Positions 1 through 5,793 of a DNA stretch of 5,852 bases are shown here, in pieces. The notes below the pieces were generated by a model. It was given only the letters and a program-made list of their open reading frames with translations. It ran no database searches and had not been told where the DNA came from. Positions within the stretch are counted from its first letter, which is position 1. Every line of letters starts with the position of its first letter. The position numbers and the translations under genes were made by a program. Source of the stretch: Clostridia bacterium (GTDB taxonomy: Bacteria; Bacillota; Clostridia; UMGS1883); assembly GCA_021202495.1 (NCBI GenBank), contig JAJQCX010000054.1, positions 1 through 5,852 of the forward strand, in the 5' to 3' direction.

Positions 1-8
1 GAAATATG

Positions 9-17
9 TGTTATACT
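9..17 (+). promoter_or_regulatory. Probable extended -10 promoter element upstream of the GH43 gene
   Basis: The sequence TGT followed by TATACT (hexamer at 12-17) fits an extended -10 element of housekeeping sigma-A promoters (TGN-TATAAT, one mismatch). The matching -35 hexamer would lie before base 1 and cannot be seen. Transcription would start around base 24, leaving a leader of roughly 28 bases that ends in the ribosome binding site AGGAGG at 36-41. Such a leader is too short for a riboswitch. No operator repeat is visible. The call rests on one hexamer plus the TG extension, so it is moderate at best. Confidence 0.4.
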
Positions 18-51
18 ATAAAATAGGACGTAAAAAGGAGGTAATGAATTT

Positions 52-1737
52 ATGAAAAAGGTTTTGGCTGTTATTATGGCGGCGGCGGTGATGCTGGTCG
101 GGAGCGTCACGGCTTTGGCGAACAACCCGATTGTTAAAACAGACGGGGACGGAAACCGAGTTTACGGAGGCGACCCGGCGATTTTGGTTGACGGAGATAC
201 GGTGTATCTCTTTATTGGGCACGACACGGCGACGGGGTCGAGCTACAATATGCCGGATTGGCTGTGCTATTCTTCGACGGATTTGTTGGAATGGACGTAT
301 GAGGGCGTGCCGCTTTCGGCGGGCGACTTTTCGTGGGGAAGCTCAACGCAGGCGTGGGCGTCGCAGGTTGTGAAATATAACGATAAATATTATTTTTATA
401 TGTGCAAGAGCGCGACGGGCATGAGCGTGGGCGTGAGCGACAGCCCAACAGGCCCGTATACGGACGCGCTTAACGGAAAAAAGCTTGTCGATCCCTCATG
501 GACGAACGGCGCGGTGAGCTGGGACGACATCGACCCGACGGTGTGGATTGAAGAGGATGAGGATGGTGTTGAACACCGCTATTTGTGCTGGGGCAACAGC
601 AATTGCTACATGGCGGAGCTTGACGAAACGATGATTTCGCTCGAAGACGCAAACGGCGACGGAACTATTGACGGCGGAGACATTACGGAAATTGAGATAA
701 ACGGAATTCCCGAGGACTCGCAGTATACCGAAGCACCGTGGCTCTACAAGAGGGGAGATACATATTATCTTTTCTTCGCGTCGAACTGGCAGGAGGAATT
801 GTCCTATGCGACGAGCGACAACATTTGGGGTCCGTATGAATACGGCGGAGTGATAATGCCTCCGGGAAGCTCAAGCAATACAAACCATCCCGCGGTGTTT
901 GATTTTAAGGGGAAGACATATATCGTATATCACACGGGCGCGCTTGAAAACGGAAGCGGATATCGAAGAAGCGTGTGCATAGACGAGCTTATTATAAACG
1001 AGGACGGAACGATTGATATGTTTGAAGAGAGCTCTGTCGGGCTTGACGGCGAAGCGGTTTACATTTCGCCGCTCTCGGACACGTCGGAAAAGCTTTATCA
1101 CGCGCATTTTGAAAATTTGCCGGAGGAGACGATGTACCCGACGGCTGCGGTTGTATATTCGGACAAAATGACGGTGAACGAATCTGACTTTTTGTGGGAG
1201 ATTGTGCCGGGGAGAGGAAACGAGGATTACGTTTCAATTCAATCGGTCAATAAGATGGGATATTTCATCACAAACGAAAATTCGTACATCAAGCTTTTGC
1301 ACGATAACGACGGTTTAACGGAGACCGCCGAGAGCATGACGTTTATCGAGCACGAAGGGCTTGCGGGCGTGGGAGTGTCCTACGAGAGCATGACGGAGCC
1401 GGGACAGTATTTGACGGTTGTCGACGGAATGCTGTGTTTGACAAACGGCTCCGACAAGGATGCGGCGACGTTCATTGTGAAGAGCGCGGACAATCCCGAC
1501 GAGATTGACATTGAATGCGACGAAAATGGGATTACGCTTTCGGGAACGTATGCGGGCGAGAGAGACGCTGTGCTTATTTATATAAAAGATGAGAGCGGCA
1601 GTGTCGTTGACATGGAGCTTTTGATGCTCTATGACGAGCATGAAATAAATTACACATATGTGCCGGAAAAGAGCGGAAGGTACACTGTTTATTTCGGAAC
1701 GTACGAAAAGACGATAGATTATGAAGGAGGAGAATGA
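52..1737 (+). CDS. Secreted GH43 glycoside hydrolase (arabinofuranosidase/xylosidase type) with CBM42-like AbfB and C-terminal Ig-like domains
   Basis: A 561-residue exported enzyme predicted to release arabinose or xylose from plant arabinan or arabinoxylan. Residues 1-23 form a signal peptide (KK, hydrophobic core, cleavage after ALA). Residues 38-340 are a five-bladed GH43 catalytic domain. The expected acidic triad is visible: D41 (base, in GGDPAILVDGD), D161 (pKa modulator, in DDIDPTVW) and E227 (acid, in YTEAPWLYKRGDTYYLFF). H279 in NTNHPAVF may be the conserved axial histidine. Residues 199-210 (DANGDGTIDGGD) form a canonical EF-hand loop in an insertion before the acid. Residues 350-478 resemble an AbfB/CBM42 beta-trefoil, with VSIQSVNKMGYFIT and VSYESMTEPGQYLT repeated 48 residues apart; CBM42 binds arabinofuranose side chains. 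Residues 485-557 look like an Ig-like beta module. ATG 52 follows AGGAGG at 36-41 by 10 bases. Exact substrate and GH43 subfamily cannot be fixed by eye. First gene of the apparent operon. Confidence 0.9.
   Translation: MKKVLAVIMAAAVMLVGSVTALANNPIVKTDGDGNRVYGGDPAILVDGDTVYLFIGHDTATGSSYNMPDWLCYSSTDLLEWTYEGVPLSAGDFSWGSSTQAWASQVVKYNDKYYFYMCKSATGMSVGVSDSPTGPYTDALNGKKLVDPSWTNGAVSWDDIDPTVWIEEDEDGVEHRYLCWGNSNCYMAELDETMISLEDANGDGTIDGGDITEIEINGIPEDSQYTEAPWLYKRGDTYYLFFASNWQEELSYATSDNIWGPYEYGGVIMPPGSSSNTNHPAVFDFKGKTYIVYHTGALENGSGYRRSVCIDELIINEDGTIDMFEESSVGLDGEAVYISPLSDTSEKLYHAHFENLPEETMYPTAAVVYSDKMTVNESDFLWEIVPGRGNEDYVSIQSVNKMGYFITNENSYIKLLHDNDGLTETAESMTFIEHEGLAGVGVSYESMTEPGQYLTVVDGMLCLTNGSDKDAATFIVKSADNPDEIDIECDENGITLSGTYAGERDAVLIYIKDESGSVVDMELLMLYDEHEINYTYVPEKSGRYTVYFGTYEKTIDYEGGE
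646..681 (+). other. EF-hand/dockerin-type calcium-binding loop encoded inside the GH43 domain
   Basis: Residues 199-210 of the GH43 protein read DANGDGTIDGGD. Acidic or Asn residues fall at loop positions 1, 3, 5, 9 and 12, with Gly at 6 and Ile at 8, which matches the 12-residue EF-hand calcium loop. It lies between the strand ending in D161 and the catalytic E227, where related enzymes usually have only a short turn (family knowledge, recalled). Only one copy is present, so this is not a dockerin. Calcium binding is inferred. Confidence 0.6.
1725..1730 (+). promoter_or_regulatory. Ribosome binding site that decides the start of the first LamG gene
   Basis: AGGAGG lies within the last codons of the GH43 gene. 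Two in-frame ATG codons follow. The one at 1734 is only 3 bases away and overlaps the GH43 stop codon (ATGA), while the one at 1740 is 9 bases away. The 9-base spacing equals that used by the next gene and is near the optimum, so 1740 is preferred. The difference is two residues (MR) before the signal peptide. Confidence 0.6.
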
Positions 1738-1739
1738 GA

Positions 1740-3236
1740 ATGAAAAAGAGATTTATTGCGCTTTTGGCGGCGGGGGCGCTTGCGTTTTCGGCTCTGCCGA
1801 CAATGGCGCAGGAAACGGCAAGCTTTTCCTTTGAGGGGGAGGAGCTCGGCGTTGTGACAAATACCTTGGAGGACGGCGGAGAGGCGCAGGTCTCGGACGG
1901 AGTGCTGACGCTTGACGGAACATATGGGCTCTATTTGGGAGAGGTGACTAACAAATTTGCGGTTTCGGCGCTGGTGAAGGTGACGTCCGAAGGAGATTCC
2001 GACACGCTGTTTTTTAAGAACATGGGAACGAAGGATTATCAAAAGTGGACGGGTGTACTCTCAAAGAGCGGCAAGGCTGCGTTTTGGTCGCACGGGTCCG
2101 ACGCGAGAAACAAGACTGTCGTTTTTGAATCGAGCGAGGCGAATTTGACAGAGTGGCGCCATGTTGTCTACACGGAAAATGCGGGTGTGGGCAGGCTCTA
2201 CATAAACGGGCTTTTGCAGGGGTACGGCAACGTGGCGAACGGCGCGGGTGATTTGTACCTCGGTGTGACATATTGGGAGGACGACGCGATTGAGGCGGAG
2301 GTTCGGGATGTAAAGGTTTTTGACACGAATCTCAGCTATGAGGACGTGTTTAACATGTACTATGACAATTACGCTTCCGACACGCCGAGAGTGCCCGACA
2401 TTGCGAGCGAAGCTGTTGAGGACATCGAGCTTATTGACATGTTCGGCACAAAGAGCGTGACATGGGAGACGAGCGACGAGAGCGTTATAACAACGACCGG
2501 CAAGGTGACGCGCGGCGACGAGGATAAGACGGTTGTGCTCAAGGCATACATGGACGGCGAGCTGACGAACGAATTTACCGTGACGGTGCCGAAAAAAGCC
2601 GAGATTGTGAACGAAGACGTGCTTTTGAGCTATGTGTTTGACGAAAACGACACAACAGGAGTTATTCACGACGCGTCGGGTAACGGAAACCATGCGACGG
2701 CGTATAACGGGCTTGAAATGACGGAAAACGGAGCGTATTTTGACGGGCTTGACGATTATGTGAAGATGCCCGACGGAATATTGAACGGGCACGATGAAAT
2801 AACGATAGTATTCAAGACGACGCCAGAGCGCCAAGAGCAGCATATATTTGCGTATGCGTTCGGAAATTCGAGCTCGGAGGGATATATTTTCCTCAACACG
2901 TCGCGTCCGTCGACAACGGAGCTGCGCTTTGCGGCGACGCCGGAGGGCAGCGGCTCAGAGCAGGCGGTTTATTACGCGCCGGGCGTGAACATTGGCGAGA
3001 GTGCGGAAATTGTTGTTGTATTGAACGGAACAGAGGCGGCGCTCTATCGTGACGGCGAGCTCTTGATGGAAGGCGATTTGGGAATGACGGTGTCCGACCT
3101 CGGTGACACGGTTGAAAACTACATAGGAAAATCACTTTATTCATCGGACGCGTATTACAAGGGGCTTGTTTCGGAATTTACGGTTTATGACAAGGCGATG
3201 ACGGCTGACGAAGTGCGGGAGCTTTATGCTAAATAA
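1740..3236 (+). CDS. Secreted LamG - bacterial Ig - LamG protein, no catalytic domain
   Basis: From ATG 1740 the protein has 498 residues; starting at 1734 would give 500. Residues 1-23 are a signal peptide (KKR, hydrophobic core, cleavage after PTMA). Residues 26-210 form a first concanavalin-like LamG jellyroll without the usual DxSGNGN opening. Residues 213-286 are an atrophied bacterial Ig domain with the hallmark VTWETSDESVI (240-250) then GKVTRG. Residues 294-496 are a second, canonical LamG_3 jellyroll with DASGNGN (311-317) and FDGLDDYV (334-341). The same triple unit occurs as an accessory part of clostridial GH43 and related enzymes (family knowledge); here it stands alone. The likely role is carbohydrate binding outside the cell beside the GH43 enzyme, but the ligand is unknown and adhesion or a structural role is possible. 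No anchor motif is visible. It is a close paralogue of the next gene and 2 bases downstream of the GH43 stop, so probably translationally coupled. Confidence 0.85.
   Translation: MKKRFIALLAAGALAFSALPTMAQETASFSFEGEELGVVTNTLEDGGEAQVSDGVLTLDGTYGLYLGEVTNKFAVSALVKVTSEGDSDTLFFKNMGTKDYQKWTGVLSKSGKAAFWSHGSDARNKTVVFESSEANLTEWRHVVYTENAGVGRLYINGLLQGYGNVANGAGDLYLGVTYWEDDAIEAEVRDVKVFDTNLSYEDVFNMYYDNYASDTPRVPDIASEAVEDIELIDMFGTKSVTWETSDESVITTTGKVTRGDEDKTVVLKAYMDGELTNEFTVTVPKKAEIVNEDVLLSYVFDENDTTGVIHDASGNGNHATAYNGLEMTENGAYFDGLDDYVKMPDGILNGHDEITIVFKTTPERQEQHIFAYAFGNSSSEGYIFLNTSRPSTTELRFAATPEGSGSEQAVYYAPGVNIGESAEIVVVLNGTEAALYRDGELLMEGDLGMTVSDLGDTVENYIGKSLYSSDAYYKGLVSEFTVYDKAMTADEVRELYAK
2449..2488 (+). repeat. 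Near-identical patch shared by the two LamG genes, Ig-domain copy
   Basis: This 40-base stretch matches 3970-4009 in the next gene with a single difference (2477 C, 3998 T). It encodes the KSVTWETSDESVI core of the Ig domain. Most of the surrounding sequence differs at many third codon positions, so the patch stands out. The offset is 1521 bases, the same as for the patch at 2661. Confidence 0.8.
2661..2709 (+). repeat. Near-identical patch shared by the two LamG genes, second LamG copy
   Basis: This 49-base stretch matches 4182-4230 in the next gene with a single difference (2681 T, 4202 C). It encodes VIHDASGNGNHATAYN, the opening motif of the second LamG domain. The constant offset of 1521 bases shows no insertion or deletion between the Ig domain and this point in the two genes. 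Confidence 0.8.
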
Positions 3237-3242
3237 AGGAGG
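3237..3242 (+). promoter_or_regulatory. Ribosome binding site deciding a TTG start for the second LamG gene
   Basis: AGGAGG directly follows the previous stop codon. The nearest ATG (3247) opens only ATG AAT TGA and ends. The TTG at 3252, 9 bases from the site, is the only usable start codon before an in-frame stop at 3234, and it leads straight into a signal peptide. The micro-ORF stop TGA (3253-3255) overlaps the TTG. Confidence 0.65.
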
Positions 3243-3251
3243 GAATATGAA

Positions 3252-5279
3252 TTGAAAAGAGCGATTTGCGTTATTTTGACGCTTATTATGTGTATGGCGG
3301 TAATGCCGTCGATTGGCTTGGCAGATGAGGTTTTGAGCTACTCTTTTGAGGGCGGAGAAGCCTTAAGCGTTGTTACAAGCTCACTTGAAAGCGGCGGGAG
3401 CGCGGTTTATACGGAAAACGGCTTTGACGGGCAAAGTTTGTCGCTTGACGCAAGCTACGGCTTGTATTTGGGCGAGGTTTCGACGGAATTTTCCGTTGCG
3501 GCGATGGTGAAGATAACATCGTCGGGCTCAACGGACACTATATTTTTCAAAAACATGGGCACAAGCTCAACCCAAAAATGGACGGGTGTGCTCTCTGCTG
3601 CCGGCACGGCGGCGTTTTGGTCGCACGGTGACACTGGCTTGAGCTGGACGACCGTCGCATCGGCGGATGAGGCGGAATTGGGCTCTTGGGCTTACGTTGT
3701 TTACACAGAAAGCAACGCGGTCGGTACGCTTTACGTAAACGCGGAAAAGATTGGCAGCGGCACGGTTGCGAGCGGCAGCGGCGATTTGTACCTCGGAGCG
3801 ACATATTGGTCGAGCGACGCGCCGACGGGCTATGTTGATGAGGTTAAGGTTTACGACAGCGTTTTGAGCGAGAGCGAGATTGCGGCAGCGTATGACACCT
3901 ACGCGGAAAAGCTTTTGAGTCTGCCGACGGAGGCGATTGAGGACATTGACCTTCCGACCGCGCTCGGCTCAAAGAGCGTGACATGGGAGACGAGCGATGA
4001 GAGCGTTATTGCCTCGGACGGCAAGGTGACGCGCGGGAGCGAGGATGTAACCGTGACGCTGACAGCGTATGTTGACGGAGAAAAGAAGGCTGACTTTGAC
4101 ATTAAGGTGCTCAAGGCGGCGGAGCAGGTGAACGACAGCGTGATATTGAGTTATCGCTTCGGCGAGGAGGACGCGAGCGGCGTTATTCACGACGCGTCGG
4201 GCAACGGAAACCATGCGACGGCGTATAACGACCTTGAAATAGGCGAAAACGGTGCGCATTTTGACGGAACGGACGACTATGTTAAAATGCCGAACGGCGT
4301 TTTGTACGGGCACGACGACATTACAATTGTGCTGACGGCAAAGCCCGAGCAGGCGCAGGAGCACATTTTCGCCTATACGTTCGGCAATTCGTCAAGCGAA
4401 GGATACATTTTCTTAAACACGTCGCGTCCTACGACGAATACGCTCTACTTTGCGGCGACAAAGACGGGCAGCGGCGGCGAAAGCGCGGCGGCATCGGTGC
4501 CGGGCATTGTGAAGGACGCGTGGGGCACGGCTGTTGTGACGATTTCGGGAAGTGATGCGACGCTTTATCTTGACGGCGTGCCTGTGGCGGACGTGGATTT
4601 GGGCATGACGGTGTCGGATTTGGGTGAAACCGAGGCAAATTACCTCGCAAAGTCGCAGTATTCCGCGGACGGATATTTCGCGGGCGAGATAAGTGAATTT
4701 ACGGTTTACGATTACTGCCTTTCGGCGGCGGAGATAAAGGCGCTCTATTGGACGGCGCCGGAATATGCCGAAGAGGACGAGAGTGAGGAATATATAACGG
4801 GCGTTTCGTTTGGAGAGGACAGCATTTCGGTTTCGCTTGACACATTTGATCGCGGCGACGTATACGCCGCGGCAATCGGGCTTGACAACGCCGGAAACAA
4901 GGTCGGATTTGCGGTTTCGCCGGCGTCGAACGGCGAGGCAGTGCTTGATGTGCCGGAAGGGAGCACCATATATGTTTTCGCGTTTAACAGCGAGGACAAT
5001 ACCGCGGGATTTATCTATTCCAAGGGCGTAAACGGTGATATAACATATGAATCCTCACCGGGCAGCGTTGTGATAACGAGTACAAAGAGCTACGGCGGCG
5101 GAGTGCTCATTGCGGCGGGATATGACGCGTCGGGCGCGCTTGCGGGTGTGAGCGTATCGACGCCGGAAGAAGCGCAGATTGAAAGCGGCGTATATGAGTT
5201 TGCGATTGATTTTGCCGATGCTGTGACGTTTGAGCTTTTCAATTGGGAAAGCGTGGCGTCGATGATTCCGGCGGAGTAA
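3252..5279 (+). CDS. Secreted LamG - bacterial Ig - LamG protein with a duplicated C-terminal beta module
   Basis: A 675-residue exported protein, paralogous to the preceding gene over residues 25-507. Residues 1-24 are a signal peptide (KR, hydrophobic core, cleavage after GLA). Residues 26-217 form LamG 1, 223-288 the atrophied Ig domain (VTWETSDESVI at 243-253) and 297-500 LamG 2 with DASGNGN (314-320) and FDGTDDYV (337-344). An acidic linker (EEDESEE, 507-513) leads to residues 514-675, absent from its neighbour. There two related beta modules can be seen: VYAAAIGLDNAGNKVGFAVS (537-556) and GVLIAAGYDASGALAGVSVS (617-636), each followed by a strand ending in F-x-x-F-N. The final FELFNWESVASMIP resembles the end of a module I recall from many clostridial secreted proteins. 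No enzyme domain or anchor is visible. Likely a non-catalytic carbohydrate-binding or scaffold partner of the GH43 enzyme (inference). It starts with TTG, 15 bases after the previous stop. Confidence 0.85.
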   Translation: MKRAICVILTLIMCMAVMPSIGLADEVLSYSFEGGEALSVVTSSLESGGSAVYTENGFDGQSLSLDASYGLYLGEVSTEFSVAAMVKITSSGSTDTIFFKNMGTSSTQKWTGVLSAAGTAAFWSHGDTGLSWTTVASADEAELGSWAYVVYTESNAVGTLYVNAEKIGSGTVASGSGDLYLGATYWSSDAPTGYVDEVKVYDSVLSESEIAAAYDTYAEKLLSLPTEAIEDIDLPTALGSKSVTWETSDESVIASDGKVTRGSEDVTVTLTAYVDGEKKADFDIKVLKAAEQVNDSVILSYRFGEEDASGVIHDASGNGNHATAYNDLEIGENGAHFDGTDDYVKMPNGVLYGHDDITIVLTAKPEQAQEHIFAYTFGNSSSEGYIFLNTSRPTTNTLYFAATKTGSGGESAAASVPGIVKDAWGTAVVTISGSDATLYLDGVPVADVDLGMTVSDLGETEANYLAKSQYSADGYFAGEISEFTVYDYCLSAAEIKALYWTAPEYAEEDESEEYITGVSFGEDSISVSLDTFDRGDVYAAAIGLDNAGNKVGFAVSPASNGEAVLDVPEGSTIYVFAFNSEDNTAGFIYSKGVNGDITYESSPGSVVITSTKSYGGGVLIAAGYDASGALAGVSVSTPEEAQIESGVYEFAIDFADAVTFELFNWESVASMIPAE

Positions 5280-5282
5280 AAA

Positions 5283-5287
5283 AGGAG
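5283..5287 (+). promoter_or_regulatory. Ribosome binding site upstream of the GTG-started antitoxin gene
   Basis: AGGAG begins 3 bases after the LamG stop codon. The GTG start at 5299 is 11 bases away, slightly longer than ideal. An ATG at 5288 abuts the site but runs only ATG AGG CAA TAG, and its stop shares one base with the GTG. The long spacing plus GTG suggests modest translation or coupling to the upstream gene. Confidence 0.5.
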
Positions 5288-5298
5288 ATGAGGCAATA

Positions 5299-5520
5299 GT
5301 GAGCGCTCGAGAAAAGGCTATTGAGCTCTTGTCAGATGTGCCTGATTATAAAATGGGATATGTTTTGGCATATTTGCAAGGGATAACGGCAGATGAGGAA
5401 GCGGATGATGCCTTTTGCGAAAAAATGTGGGAAGATTATAAAAATGACCCCGACCCGGAAAAGGACGAGGAATATTCCTTGGAGGAGTGCGAAAAGGAAT
5501 GGGGTTTGAACGATGTATAA
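5299..5520 (+). CDS. Probable antitoxin of a RelE/ParE-type toxin-antitoxin pair
   Basis: A 73-residue acidic protein starting with GTG. Residues 3-29 (AREKAIELL, then PDYKMGYVLAYLQGI) are predicted helical. Residues 31-67 are very rich in Asp and Glu and probably unstructured until they wrap the toxin. The form resembles small antitoxin-like proteins found next to RelE-family toxins in Clostridia, which is a recalled similarity and not a search result. No helix-turn-helix or ribbon-helix-helix is clear, so how it would bind DNA is uncertain. The gene overlaps the toxin start by 8 bases, the usual antitoxin-first order, which would ensure coupled synthesis. It follows the LamG gene by 19 bases without a visible terminator. 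Codon use is more AT-rich than in the secreted-protein genes, which hints at separate origin. Confidence 0.75.
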   Translation: MSAREKAIELLSDVPDYKMGYVLAYLQGITADEEADDAFCEKMWEDYKNDPDPEKDEEYSLEECEKEWGLNDV

Positions 5521-5764
5521 AATCGTTATCCGCAAAAAGGCAAAGAAATTTATCGATAAACTCCCGATGAACGAACGCCGAAGGGTGATGGACGCGATTA
5601 GGCAGCTGCCTTTGGGAGAAGATATAAAAAAGCTGAAAGGTCACGAGGATTTACTGAGACTGCGGGTAGGGAGCTATAGAATCATTTATTCTGTGGATAA
5701 CGGTAAGCTGACGATTTATGTTATTGATGCGGGCAGCAGAGGTCAGATTTATAACAAATATTAG
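5513..5764 (+). CDS. RelE/ParE-family toxin (probable mRNA interferase)
   Basis: An 83-residue basic protein of normal length for RelE/ParE toxins. The family pattern is clear: an N-terminal strand YKIVIRKKAKKFIDKLP, a basic helical hairpin to about residue 31, then KKLKGHEDLLRLRVGSYRII, a strand LTIYVIDAGSR and a terminal QIY. By eye against E. coli RelE, R56 corresponds to R61, R76 to R81 and Y80 to Y87. R49 and R51 take the place of basic K54 and R56. This retained set favours ribosome-dependent mRNA cleavage over ParE-type gyrase poisoning, but that is inference. The ATG overlaps the antitoxin stop by 8 bases, and only a weak site (GGGGT, 5501-5505) precedes it, so translation probably depends on that of the antitoxin. 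The gene appears intact. Confidence 0.88.
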   Translation: MYKIVIRKKAKKFIDKLPMNERRRVMDAIRQLPLGEDIKKLKGHEDLLRLRVGSYRIIYSVDNGKLTIYVIDAGSRGQIYNKY

Positions 5765-5775
5765 CAAGAAATAAA

Positions 5776-5793
5776 AAATCTGCGGACGGATTT
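5776..5793 (+). terminator. Weak hairpin after the toxin gene, possible terminator
   Basis: AAATCTG (5776-5782) pairs with CGGATTT (5787-5793) across a four-base CGGA loop, giving 7 base pairs including one G-U. It begins 12 bases after the toxin stop. Only TTTAATT follows, not a strong U tract, and the stem is AT-rich, so intrinsic termination would be inefficient. The rest of 5794-5852 shows no gene or recognisable site. Confidence 0.3.

Noticed and set aside
18..51. Riboswitch or attenuator in the leader
   Set aside because: The leader after the predicted transcription start is only about 28 bases and has no stable hairpin.
646..681. Dockerin domain in the GH43 protein
   Set aside because: Only one calcium loop is present, it lies inside the catalytic domain, and the second repeat and helices of a dockerin are missing.
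2061..2843. A 260-codon open frame on the minus strand opposite the first LamG gene, with a shorter counterpart (3969-4364) opposite the second
   Set aside because: It is antisense to a clearly conserved domain protein, has a composition unlike real proteins (very rich in Val, His and Arg), and its counterpart follows from the paralogy of the + strand genes. It is a codon-bias shadow.
3252..3323. Lipoprotein signal peptide in the second LamG protein (Cys14)
   Set aside because: The residues before Cys14 are L-I-M, and Met at -1 does not fit a lipobox, which needs Gly, Ala or Ser. A normal cleavage site after GLA is present.
5200..5298. Internal promoter for the toxin-antitoxin pair at the end of the second LamG gene
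   Set aside because: No pair of hexamers resembling TTGACA and TATAAT with 16-18 base spacing could be found.
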